64,000 nucleotides of DNA from positions 1 through 64,000 of the forward strand of contig CAWJAJ010000015.1 in assembly GCA_963840805.1 (NCBI GenBank). The letters run 5' to 3'. A program made the translations under genes and the position numbers. The stretch comes from CADEEN01 sp963840805 (GTDB lineage: Bacteria > Pseudomonadota > Gammaproteobacteria > Burkholderiales > Burkholderiaceae_C). Below the pieces are notes generated by a model. The model saw only the letters and a list, made by a program, of their open reading frames with translations, was not told the origin of the DNA and searched no databases. Shown in pieces: positions 52,077 through 60,014 of the stretch (positions are counted from its first letter, which is position 1; each line of letters opens with the position of its first letter).

Positions 52077-52610
52077 ATGAGCGCCGCCACCGAACTGATG
52101 GTGAACTACGCCGCCTACCACCGCGACCGCCGCAACATCGCGACGCACTTCGTCGGCATCCCGCTGATCGTGTTCGCCGTCGGCGCGCTGCTGGCCAGGC
52201 CGAGCATCGAAGTGGCCGGCTGGCCGATCACGCCGGCAGCCCTGGCGTGGGCCGCTGCCGCGTTGTGGTACCTGACGCGCGGCAACCTGGTGCTCGGCGT
52301 GGCCGTGAGCCTGACCACCCTGGTGTTGATCCTGGCGGCGCTGCCACTGGGCCAGTTCGACACGGCCGTGTGGCTGGCGTGGGGCCTGGGCTGCTTCATC
52401 GTGGGCTGGGTGGCGCAATTCGTCGGCCACTACTACGAGGGGCGCAAACCTGCCTTCGTCGACGACCTGCGCGGCCTGCTGGTCGGCCCGATGTTCGTCG
52501 TTGCCGAAGCGCTGTTCGCGCTCGGCTGGGGCCACGCGCTGCGCACCGAGATCGAGAGCCGCGTCGGCCCGACGCACCTGCGCGACCTGCACGCGCCGGC
52601 GGCGCGGTAG
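52077..52610 (+). CDS. Mpo1/YGL010w-like (DUF962) membrane protein (177 aa)
   Basis: GGGAG precedes ATG 52077. The protein opens SAATELMVNYAAYHRDRRNI followed by THFVGIPLIVFAVGALLARP, the DUF962 signature with conserved His residues. The late segment is VAQFVGHYYEGRKPAFVDDL, again with the family's His and the N/K-P-A motif. Several membrane helices are visible. The yeast relative Mpo1 is an Fe2+-dependent dioxygenase acting in alpha-oxidation of 2-hydroxy fatty acids; whether this protein shares that activity is inference. Confidence 0.9.
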   Translation: MSAATELMVNYAAYHRDRRNIATHFVGIPLIVFAVGALLARPSIEVAGWPITPAALAWAAAALWYLTRGNLVLGVAVSLTTLVLILAALPLGQFDTAVWLAWGLGCFIVGWVAQFVGHYYEGRKPAFVDDLRGLLVGPMFVVAEALFALGWGHALRTEIESRVGPTHLRDLHAPAAR

Positions 52611-52617
52611 GCTGGAT

Positions 52618-53514
52618 TCAGCCCGTCACCACGCGCACCGGTGGCCGCTCGGGCTCGGGTTCGGCGTCGAAACGGTCGAAACCGCAGTAGCAGATGAAGT
52701 GGCGCTGGCTGGCGCGGCCGAACAGCGTCATGCCCAGTTTCACCGCCAGTTCGTAGCCCATCTGCGTGACGCCGTTGCGCGAAATCACGATCGGCACGCC
52801 GAGCTGGGCCGATTTCATGACCATCTCGCTGGTCAGCCGGCCGGTCGTGTAGAAGACCTTGTCGGCACCCTGGCCGAGCGGCGCGTCGCCATGCAGCCAC
52901 ATCCAGCCGGCGATGGTGTCGATGGCGTTGTGGCGGCCGACGTCTTCCACGAACGTCAGCATCTCGCTGCCGCGGAACAGCGCGCACCCATGCACCGAGC
53001 CGGCGCGGCGATGCACGCTGTCGGTCTTGCGCATCGCCTCGTTGAGTGTTTGCAGCGTCGATTGGCGGATGCGCGCGACCGCGGCCGACGGCAGTTGCAC
53101 CGCGTCGAGTTCGTCCATCAGGTGGCCGAACATGGTGCCCTGGCCGCAGCCGGTGGTGACGATGCGGCGCGACGTGCGGGCCTCGATCGAAGGCGACGCG
53201 CCGCGGCGGGTCTTGATCGCGGCGGCGTCGACACCCCAGTCGACCGTGATCGACTCGACGTCGTCCAACGCATCGACCATCCGCTGGTTGCGCAGGTAAC
53301 CGAGCGCCAGCAACTCGGGGGCGGCGCCGAGCGTCATCAGCGTCACCACCTCGCGCTTGTCGACGTACAGGGTCAGCGGCCGCTCGGCAGGGATCTGGAT
53401 CGTGCGGCGCTGGCCGAATTCGTCACGCACCTCGACCTCGCGCGTCAGCGGCGCGCGGGCTTCGGTCAGGTGCGGCAGCAGCCGCAGCGGGCGGGATTCG
53501 GGCAGGGTCAGCAT
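52618..53514 (-). CDS. fdhD: Formate dehydrogenase accessory sulfurtransferase FdhD (298 aa)
   Basis: FdhD moves sulfur from IscS to the molybdenum cofactor, which formate dehydrogenase needs. Landmarks are LTLYVDKREVVTLMTLGAAP, LALGYLRNQRMVDALDDVES, VTTGCGQGTMFG and SVHGCALFRGSEMLTFVEDV GRHNAIDTIAG (two adjoining stretches), then DKVFYTTGRLTSEMVMKSAQ. E. coli FdhD has two loop cysteines (C121 and C124); here only one Cys is present in TTGCGQG. ATG 53514 has no good ribosome site, so an upstream start is possible. It is the last gene of the formate dehydrogenase cluster. Confidence 0.92.
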   Translation of the reverse strand: MLTLPESRPLRLLPHLTEARAPLTREVEVRDEFGQRRTIQIPAERPLTLYVDKREVVTLMTLGAAPELLALGYLRNQRMVDALDDVESITVDWGVDAAAIKTRRGASPSIEARTSRRIVTTGCGQGTMFGHLMDELDAVQLPSAAVARIRQSTLQTLNEAMRKTDSVHRRAGSVHGCALFRGSEMLTFVEDVGRHNAIDTIAGWMWLHGDAPLGQGADKVFYTTGRLTSEMVMKSAQLGVPIVISRNGVTQMGYELAVKLGMTLFGRASQRHFICYCGFDRFDAEPEPERPPVRVVTG

Positions 53515-53572
53515 GCGATCGGGCGAGACGACGGCGTCCAACGCGCCGCCGCCGTTATAACCGCCCGCGCCG

Positions 53573-53941
53573 TCAGGTCTTCTTCGCAGGGGCTTTGGCC
53601 GCAGCCGCAGGTGCAGGCGCCGGTGCGGGTGCCGGTGCGGCGGCCGTCGTCGTTGCTGCCGGCGGCGGGTAGACGAACGCGCCCGGATCGGCACAGGCCG
53701 GGGTGGCGGTGGGCGGCTTGACGTCCTTGCCGGACTGCTTGGCCCCGGCCTGGTAGCGGGCGGCGACGCGCTCCATCGACTTGCACAACTGGAAATCGGC
53801 AACCTTGTTGCCATGCGCCGTCTTCGCGGCGGCCTCGGCCGCCTTGGCCTTGGCTTCGTCCGACAGCACCGGCGCCGGCAGCTTGGCGAGCGCGGCGCCC
53901 ATGGCCGCGGCCAACAGGAACAGGGTGACGATGCGCTTCAT
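53573..53941 (-). CDS. Small exported protein of the formate dehydrogenase cluster (122 aa)
   Basis: GAGGAGG precedes ATG 53941. A signal peptide (MKRIVTLFLLAAAMGAALAK) leads into a short conserved-looking part with FQLCKSMERVAARYQAGAKQ and a second Cys (TPACADPGAFVYPPPA), then a low-complexity Ala/Pro tail and Lys-rich end. I do not recognise a family; similar small exported proteins accompany formate dehydrogenase genes in related bacteria. It lies 35 nt after the cytochrome subunit gene and is probably cotranscribed. Confidence 0.72.
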   Translation of the reverse strand: MKRIVTLFLLAAAMGAALAKLPAPVLSDEAKAKAAEAAAKTAHGNKVADFQLCKSMERVAARYQAGAKQSGKDVKPPTATPACADPGAFVYPPPAATTTAAAPAPAPAPAPAAAAKAPAKKT

Positions 53942-53976
53942 GTGGCCTCCTCTTGCGGTGATGGGCGGGATGCGGC

Positions 53977-55134
53977 TCACGCCTGGCGGGCCAGTGATGG
54001 CGGCGCCTCGCGCGAGCGCTGCGCCGGGATCTTGCCGGCCTTGATGTCGTCGTACCAAAGCTCGTGATGCTCCTTGGCCCAGGCTTCGTCGACGTAGCCG
54101 GTTCGCATGCCCTGGTAGGCGCCCTTCATGCCGATCGTGCCGAGATAGATATGGCCGCAAAACAGGGCCATCATCAGCACCGACGCGGCGCCGTGGATCA
54201 TGTGGGCGATCTGCATGTCGCCGCGCATGTAAGCCAGGCCGGGAACGAGCTTGTCGAGCACCAACCCGGAGCCGACGACGGTAAGACCGAGCAGGAACAC
54301 ACCACCCCAGAAGATGAACTTCTCGCCGGCGTTGAAACGGTGCGAGGGGACTTCGTGGCCGCCGAACATGCCGCCGCCCTTGGCCAGCCATTTCAGGTCT
54401 TCGGCGCGGGGCAGGTTGTCACGAACGTACGCGACGATCAGGACCACCAAGGCCACTGCGAACACCGGCCCGGCGAAGTTGTGCGCCGTCTTCAGCGCGT
54501 ACGTCAACCAGCCGAACAGCGTGCCGCCGATGATCGGCAGCAGGAAGAACTTGCCGAACGCCATCACCAGCCCGGACACCGCCAGCACGACGAACGTGAT
54601 GGCCACGCTCCAGTGGGCCGCACGCTCGAGGTACGTGAAGCGCTCGATCTTGCGGCCGGTGTCGGGCACGTGGCCCCCCATCGGGCCGCGGCGCCAGTAG
54701 AACAGGCCGATGGCCACGAGCGTGAGCAGGATCATCGCGCCGCCGTACGGAATGATCCAGCGATTGCGCACCTCGCGCCAGGCTTCGCCGGCGGTCGTGA
54801 GCGGCGAGCCGGGGTACTGCACGAACGGCTGGATCAGGATGCCCATCTCGGCGCCGGGCAGGCTGGTGTAGCCCGGCTGGGTGCCCGACTCGCGCACGGC
54901 ACGCCAGAGCGGCGCGTTGTTGCCCGGCTGGCTCTTGCCGCGCTGGGCATTGCTCTCGTCGGGCTTGGGCTCGGCGGGGGCCGTGAAGGCGGCCGGAGGC
55001 GCCGCAGCGGCCTTCCCAGCGTCGGCCGGCGCCGCGGCAGTCTGCGCCTGCAGCGCCAGTGGTACCACCAGCACCGCCAGCGACAGGACTCTTCGCATCA
55101 CGCTTTGCATGGTGGCCACCCCCGGCAGGTTCAT
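53977..55134 (-). CDS. Formate dehydrogenase cytochrome b (gamma) subunit (385 aa)
   Basis: This membrane subunit passes electrons from the FeS subunit to quinone. ATG 55134 overlaps the lipoprotein stop (ATGA); ATG 55110, before the signal-like segment RRVLSLAVLVVPLALQAQ, is an alternative. After a periplasmic-type linker, the FdnI/FdoI-like core shows RFTYLERAAHWSVAITFVVL, LKTAHNFAGPVFAVALVVLI, KFIFWGGVFLLGLTVVGSGL and MIHGAASVLMMALFCGHIYL, with His residues suited to bind two b hemes. It ends with EHHELWYDDIKAGKIP, typical for the family. The protein is longer at the N-terminus than E. coli FdnI (217). Confidence 0.92.
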   Translation of the reverse strand: MNLPGVATMQSVMRRVLSLAVLVVPLALQAQTAAAPADAGKAAAAPPAAFTAPAEPKPDESNAQRGKSQPGNNAPLWRAVRESGTQPGYTSLPGAEMGILIQPFVQYPGSPLTTAGEAWREVRNRWIIPYGGAMILLTLVAIGLFYWRRGPMGGHVPDTGRKIERFTYLERAAHWSVAITFVVLAVSGLVMAFGKFFLLPIIGGTLFGWLTYALKTAHNFAGPVFAVALVVLIVAYVRDNLPRAEDLKWLAKGGGMFGGHEVPSHRFNAGEKFIFWGGVFLLGLTVVGSGLVLDKLVPGLAYMRGDMQIAHMIHGAASVLMMALFCGHIYLGTIGMKGAYQGMRTGYVDEAWAKEHHELWYDDIKAGKIPAQRSREAPPSLARQA

Positions 55135-55394
55135 TGCGGCGCGCTGGCGGACACCGGCGGCGCCGCCGCACTGCGCGAATACTCGTTCTGGCCCTGCGCG
55201 CGGGCGCGCATCTGGGCTTCCCAACTGGCCTGGTCGCCGGCCTTCCAACCCTCGGCCAGGTAGGCGCTCTGCGATTGTTCCCAGGCCTTGCCGTCGGCCT
55301 TCTTGGCAGGCCCCTGGCCGGCCGACTGCGGCTTGTCGCCGCAGCCGCTGGCAAACACCGCCAGCATCGCCAATGCGATCGTGCTTCTGATCAT
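55131..55394 (-). CDS. Small lipoprotein of the formate dehydrogenase cluster (87 aa)
   Basis: ATG 55394 overlaps the FeS-subunit stop and the protein's own stop overlaps the cytochrome subunit start (ATGA on both sides), so it is translationally coupled in the middle of the enzyme operon. The sequence has a lipoprotein signal (IALAMLAVFASGC, Cys18) and a charged body with QSQSAYLAEGWKAGDQASWE. The function is unknown; the position suggests an assembly or membrane-attachment role for the periplasmic enzyme. Confidence 0.82.
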   Translation of the reverse strand: MIRSTIALAMLAVFASGCGDKPQSAGQGPAKKADGKAWEQSQSAYLAEGWKAGDQASWEAQMRARAQGQNEYSRSAAAPPVSASAPQ

Positions 55395-55996
55395 GATTTG
55401 GTCCCCTGCGTGGGCTTGCCATAGGCCGTGCCCCAGCCCCAGACTTCGCTGCCCTTGCCGCGCTGCAGCACCCGGGTGCGGAAGATGTCGGCGACCACGT
55501 CGCCGTCGCCGCCGAGCAGGGCCTTGGTCGAGCACATCTCGGCGCAGGCCGGCAGCTTGCCTTCGGAAAGGCGGTTGCGACCGTATTTCTCGAACTCGGC
55601 TTCACTGCCGTTGGCTTCCGGCCCGCCGGCGCAGAAGGTGCACTTGTCCATCTTGCCGCGCAGGCCGAAGGTACCGTTGGTCGGGAATTGCGGCGCGCCG
55701 AACGGGCAGGCATACGAGCAGTAGCCGCAACCGATGCAGATGTCCTTGTCGTGCAGTACCACGCCTTCATCGGTGCGGTAGAAGCAGTCGACGGGGCACA
55801 CCGCCATGCACGGCGCATCGCTGCAATGCATGCACGCCACCGAGATGCTCTTCTCGCCGGGCACACCGTCGTTGAGGGTGACGACGCGGCGGCGATTCAC
55901 GCCCCACGGCACGTCGTGTTCGGCCTTGCAGGCGGTGACACAGCCGTTGCACTCGATGCAGCGCTCGGCGTCGCAGATGAACTTCATTCGGGCCAT
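55391..55996 (-). CDS. Formate dehydrogenase FeS (beta) subunit (201 aa)
   Basis: This electron-transfer subunit holds four 4Fe-4S clusters: CDAERCIECNGCVTACKAEH, VACMHCSDAPCMAVCPVDCF, DICIGCGYCSYACPFGAPQF and KCTFCAGG...CAEMCSTKAL. AAGGAG lies 8 nt before ATG 55996. It lacks the C-terminal membrane helix found in E. coli FdnH, so the cytochrome subunit or the lipoprotein may provide membrane attachment. It follows the alpha subunit with a 12-nt gap. Confidence 0.95.
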   Translation of the reverse strand: MARMKFICDAERCIECNGCVTACKAEHDVPWGVNRRRVVTLNDGVPGEKSISVACMHCSDAPCMAVCPVDCFYRTDEGVVLHDKDICIGCGYCSYACPFGAPQFPTNGTFGLRGKMDKCTFCAGGPEANGSEAEFEKYGRNRLSEGKLPACAEMCSTKALLGGDGDVVADIFRTRVLQRGKGSEVWGWGTAYGKPTQGTKS

Positions 55997-56008
55997 CGTC
56001 GTGTCTCC

Positions 56009-58981
56009 TTAAGCGCGCGAGATTTCACAGACAGTCGTCTTGGTCTCTTGCATCATCGTCACGCTGTCGTAGCCGTAGGTCGTCGCGGTGTTGACCGCTT
56101 CACCACGCACCACCGGCGCGGCACCCTGCGGGTAGTACGGCGCGAGGTCGACGCCGCCCCAGCGGCCGGCGAAGTGGAACGGCAGGAACACCGTCTCGGC
56201 ATTGACACGCTCGGTAACCAGCGCCTTGACGCGAAGGCCCTTGAACTCGGGCACCGCGGCCATCGGCGGCGTCTTGACCCAGACGTACTCGCCGTTGCGG
56301 ATGCCACGGTCGTTGGCCGCCTTCGGGTTGATCTCGACGAACATTTCCTGCTGCAGCTCGGCCAACCACGGGTTGGAGCGCGTTTCGTCGCCCCCGCCCT
56401 CGAACTCGACCAACCGGCCGCTGGTCATGACCAGCGGGAAGGTCTTGCCGATGTCCTTGTTCTTCTCCTGCACCGTCTTGTACAGCGTGGGCAGGCGCCA
56501 GAAGGCCTTCTTGTCGTCGTGCGTCGGGTACTTCGCGACCAGGTCGGCGCGGTTGCTGTAAAGCGGCTCGCGGTGCTGCGGGATCGGATCGGGGAAATTC
56601 CAGACCACCGCACGCGCCTTGGCGTTGCCGAACGGGTGGCAACCATGGTTCTTCATGGCCACCTTGATGATCGCGCCACTCGGGTCGGTCTTCCAGTTCT
56701 TGCCTTCGGCGGCCTTCTTCTCGGCCTCCGAGAGTTCGTCCCACCAGCCGAGCTTCTTCAGCAGCAGGTGGTCGAACTCGGGGTAGCCGGTGGTCAAATC
56801 GGCGCCCTTGCTGTGCGACCCGTCGCCAGCCAGCAGCGACACACCGTCGCGCTCGACGCCGAAGTTGGCGCGGAAGTTGCCGCCGCCTTCCATCACGTGC
56901 TTGGACGTGTCGTACAGGTTCGGCGAGCCCGGGTGCTTCAACTCGGGCGTGCCGTAGCACGGCCACGGCAGCCCGAAGTAATCGCCGTCGAGCTTGTAGC
57001 CGGTCTCCTTGTCGATGCCGCCCTTGGCGCGCAGCGTCTTGACGTCGAAGACGTTCATGTTGCGCATGTGCGCCTTGAGCCGCTCGGGGCTTTGGCCGGT
57101 GTAGCCGATGGTCCAGACGCTGCGGTTGATCTCGCGCAGGATGTCCTCGGGCACCGGCTCGTCCAGGCCCTTGACCTGCTGCATCTTGTAGTTCTTGACC
57201 AGTTCCTTGTCGAAGCCGAGCTTGCCTGCCAGCTGGTACATGATCATGTGGTCGCTGCGGCTGTCCCACAGCGGCTCGATGACCTTCTCGCGCCACTGGA
57301 TCGAGCGGTTGCTCGCCGTGCAAGAGCCGGTGGTCTCGAACTGCGTCGTCGCGGGCAGCAGGTAGACGGCACGGTTGGGGTTCTGGTCCTCGGGCTTGCC
57401 CGGCATCGCCGCCATTGCCGCGGTGGCGCTCGGGAACGGATCGATCACGACCAGCAGGTCGAGCTTGTCCATCGCCTTCTTCATCTCGAGGCCACGGGAC
57501 TGCGAGTTCGGCGCATGGCCCCAGAAGAACATGCCTCTGAGGTTGCTGTCCTGGTCGATCAGCTCGTTCTTCTCGAGCACGCCGTCGATCCAGCGCGAGA
57601 CCGTCATGCCGGGCTTGGTCATCATGCCCGGCGCGTACTGCTTCTTGATCCACTCGAAGTCGACGCCCCAGGCGCTGGCGAAGTGCTTGAACGAGCCCTC
57701 GGCGACGCCGTAGTAGCCGGGCAGCGAATCGGGGTTCGGGCCGACGTCGGTGGCGCCTTGCACGTTGTCGTGGCCGCGGAAGATGTTCGTGCCGCCGCCG
57801 CTGGTGCCCACGTTGCCCAGTGCCAGTTGCAGGATGCACGAGGCGCGCACCATCGCGTTGCCGATCGTGTGCTGGGTCTGGCCCATGCACCAGACGATCG
57901 TGCTCGGGCGGTTCTTGGCCATGATCTCGGCCACCTTGGCGCAGGTGGCCTCGTCGACGCCGCAGACCTCCTGCACCTTGTCGGGCGTCCACTTGGCCAG
58001 CACGTCTTCACGCACCTTGTCCATGCCGAAGACGCGGTCCTCGATGTACTTCTTGTCCTCCCAGCCGTTCTTGAAGATGTGGTACAGCACGCCGAACAGG
58101 AACGGGATGTCGGTGCCCGAACGCAGCCGCACGAACTCGTCGGCCTTCGCCGCCGTGCGCGTGAAGCGCGGGTCGACGACGATCATCTTGCAGCCGTTTT
58201 CCTTGGCATGCAGCATGTGCAGCATCGACACCGGGTGCGCTTCGGCGGCATTGCTGCCGATGTAGAGCGCCGCCTTGGCGTTCTGCATGTCGTTGTACGA
58301 ATTGGTCATCGCCCCGTAGCCCCAGGTGTTGGCTACCCCGGCAACGGTCGTCGAGTGGCAGATGCGCGCCTGGTGGTCGCAGTTGTTGCTGCCCCACAGC
58401 GTCATCCACTTGCGCAGCAGGTAGGCCTGCTCGTTGTTGTGCTTGGAAGAGCCGACGACGAAGATCGAATCGGGGCCGCTCTGCTTGCGCAATTCGAGCA
58501 TCTTGGCGCTGATCTCGTTCAGCGCCTGGTCCCAACTGATCTTCTGGTACTTGCCGTCGACCAGCTTCATCGGCGCCTTCAGGCGGAATTCGCCATGGCC
58601 GTTCTCGCGCACCGCGGCGCCCTTGGCGCAATGCGCGCCGAGGTTGATCGGCGAATCGAACACCGGCTCCTGGCGCACCCAGACGCCGTTCTCGACCACC
58701 GCGTCGATGGCGCAGCCGACCGAGCAGTGGCCGCACACCGTGCGCTTGACGACCAATTTCTTGGCGCCATCGGCCGCCTTGGCCCCTTCGGCGGCATGGG
58801 CTTTCTTCACCAGCACCAGTTGCGACGCGGCCATGCCGGCGCCGACACCCAGGCCGGAGCGGCGCAGGAAGGCGCGACGGTCCATCGTCGGGATGGCGCG
58901 GCCGACGCCGCGCGCCAGGCTGGACACCAGGGCCGATGAGCCGGGGCCGCCGGCGGATACGGATTTGCGTGTGAGCAACAT
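56009..58981 (-). CDS. Formate dehydrogenase catalytic (alpha) subunit, molybdopterin type, Tat-exported (990 aa)
   Basis: The enzyme oxidises formate to CO2 at a bis-MGD Mo or W centre. A Tat signal DRRAFLRRSGLGVGAGMAAS begins at residue 34. The 4Fe-4S motif has Cys83, Cys86, Cys90 and Cys118 (VCGHCSVGC...GAHC). The metal ligand is Cys208 in QARICHSTTVAG, where E. coli FdnG has selenocysteine; the adjoining His is kept. Later landmarks are GSNAAEAHPVSMLHML, NVGTSGGGTNIFRGHDNVQG and QFETTGSCTASNRSIQWREK. GAGGAG precedes ATG 58981; a start at the Met before DRRAFL is possible. The enzyme faces the periplasm with the beta and gamma subunits. Confidence 0.96.
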   Translation of the reverse strand: MLLTRKSVSAGGPGSSALVSSLARGVGRAIPTMDRRAFLRRSGLGVGAGMAASQLVLVKKAHAAEGAKAADGAKKLVVKRTVCGHCSVGCAIDAVVENGVWVRQEPVFDSPINLGAHCAKGAAVRENGHGEFRLKAPMKLVDGKYQKISWDQALNEISAKMLELRKQSGPDSIFVVGSSKHNNEQAYLLRKWMTLWGSNNCDHQARICHSTTVAGVANTWGYGAMTNSYNDMQNAKAALYIGSNAAEAHPVSMLHMLHAKENGCKMIVVDPRFTRTAAKADEFVRLRSGTDIPFLFGVLYHIFKNGWEDKKYIEDRVFGMDKVREDVLAKWTPDKVQEVCGVDEATCAKVAEIMAKNRPSTIVWCMGQTQHTIGNAMVRASCILQLALGNVGTSGGGTNIFRGHDNVQGATDVGPNPDSLPGYYGVAEGSFKHFASAWGVDFEWIKKQYAPGMMTKPGMTVSRWIDGVLEKNELIDQDSNLRGMFFWGHAPNSQSRGLEMKKAMDKLDLLVVIDPFPSATAAMAAMPGKPEDQNPNRAVYLLPATTQFETTGSCTASNRSIQWREKVIEPLWDSRSDHMIMYQLAGKLGFDKELVKNYKMQQVKGLDEPVPEDILREINRSVWTIGYTGQSPERLKAHMRNMNVFDVKTLRAKGGIDKETGYKLDGDYFGLPWPCYGTPELKHPGSPNLYDTSKHVMEGGGNFRANFGVERDGVSLLAGDGSHSKGADLTTGYPEFDHLLLKKLGWWDELSEAEKKAAEGKNWKTDPSGAIIKVAMKNHGCHPFGNAKARAVVWNFPDPIPQHREPLYSNRADLVAKYPTHDDKKAFWRLPTLYKTVQEKNKDIGKTFPLVMTSGRLVEFEGGGDETRSNPWLAELQQEMFVEINPKAANDRGIRNGEYVWVKTPPMAAVPEFKGLRVKALVTERVNAETVFLPFHFAGRWGGVDLAPYYPQGAAPVVRGEAVNTATTYGYDSVTMMQETKTTVCEISRA

Positions 58982-59027
58982 GGAGGCTCCTCGAGGGGCA
59001 GGATCGAGACGGGTCGGTCGGCGCGGC

Positions 59028-59237
59028 TCAGACGCGAGCGGTCTGGTAATAGTCCAGCACGTGCTGCGTCAGTTGGTAGCCGCCACCCTTCTCGGGGGCG
59101 GCCTTCGGCGCCGCAGCGACCTTGTCTTGCGATTCGGTCAACGGCAACGCGATTGCTGCAGCGGCCAGGGCCCCGGCCGTGCCGGCGCCCGCAAATACCT
59201 GGCGGCGGGACAGGATCGGCAACTTCGTGTCATTCAT
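59028..59237 (-). CDS. Small Tat-signal protein of the formate dehydrogenase cluster (69 aa)
   Basis: AGGAG lies 8 nt before ATG 59237. The protein is almost all signal: ILSRRQVFAGAGTAGALAAA carries the twin-arginine motif, followed by about 35 residues ending YQLTQHVLDYYQTARV. Small proteins of this kind are encoded just before formate dehydrogenase alpha subunits in many proteobacteria; their role is unknown. It starts the enzyme-coding part of the cluster, 46 nt before the alpha subunit. Confidence 0.87.
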   Translation of the reverse strand: MNDTKLPILSRRQVFAGAGTAGALAAAAIALPLTESQDKVAAAPKAAPEKGGGYQLTQHVLDYYQTARV

Positions 59238-59378
59238 CTTCGATACTCCTAGCGCCTATGCACGAAACGGCATACCTGGTTGGAGATTAGGGTCCGCATA
59301 AAGGTCCGCGGCAATTCGGGCCACCCCTAAGTTGATCTTGGACAAACCTTGGGCAGTTGGCTTTCAGGCGCCGACAAC

Positions 59379-60014
59379 TCATTCCAGCATGTCGAACGCC
59401 TGCGTCTCCACCTGCACGAACGCCCGCGTCAACGCCGCCAGCTCGCGGTACAGCCGGGCCTGCGGCTGGTCCTCGACCGCGTCGGCGAGCCGCTCGACCC
59501 ACGGCTGCACCTGGGTGCGGAAGAAGCGCCGCTGCTGCTCGAGGTTGCACACCGCCACGTCGTCGCCGGCGATCAGGTAGCGCATGACCTCGAACACGCA
59601 GGCCACGTGGTCTTCCGTCTCGCCGCGCGTCTCGTCGCGCGCCAGGCCGAGGCCGGCCAGTTGTTCGCGCAGCACCGCGAGCGGCTTCTCGTTGAGAAAC
59701 CCGGCCAGGTAGAAGGAGCCGTAGAGGAAGACCTCGGGCTTGCCGACGCCGCCGAACAGCGCGTCGTATTCGTTCGCGGCGGCCGCCGGCGCCGTCGCGC
59801 GCATCGCGGCCACCAATGCCTGCCACGGCGCCTCGAGGTGGCCGCCGGGCTGCGGCGCCTCGGTCACCGCGACGGCGAACTGCCTCAGCAGCTCGGCGTC
59901 GGGCGGCGCGATCCACAGTCGCGCCAGCAGCCCGTACAACTCGGCACGCGCCAGCTCCTCGCTGTCGTCGGCGGTGGCGAAGCTCAAGGCCTTGAGGTCG
60001 GAGGCGCGACTCAT
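59379..60014 (-). CDS. TorD/DmsD-family molybdoenzyme chaperone (211 aa)
   Basis: This all-helical cytoplasmic chaperone should bind the Tat signal of the formate dehydrogenase alpha subunit until cofactor insertion is complete. Family landmarks are ELARAELYGLLARLWIAPPD, NEYDALFGGVGKPEVFLYGS, YLAGFLNEKPLAVLREQLAG and the EDHVACVFEVMRYLIAGD segment with the E-P/E-D-H motif region. ATG 60014 overlaps the stop of the upstream polyferredoxin gene (ATGA). Confidence 0.9.
   Translation of the reverse strand: MSRASDLKALSFATADDSEELARAELYGLLARLWIAPPDAELLRQFAVAVTEAPQPGGHLEAPWQALVAAMRATAPAAAANEYDALFGGVGKPEVFLYGSFYLAGFLNEKPLAVLREQLAGLGLARDETRGETEDHVACVFEVMRYLIAGDDVAVCNLEQQRRFFRTQVQPWVERLADAVEDQPQARLYRELAALTRAFVQVETQAFDMLE

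Noticed and set aside
58330..58390. Possible selenocysteine in the formate dehydrogenase alpha subunit
   Set aside because: The codon at the metal-ligand position is a Cys codon (RICHSTTV), with no in-frame TGA.
55688..58939. A 1,083-codon plus-strand open frame
   Set aside because: Antisense to the formate dehydrogenase alpha and beta subunits, which are certain.
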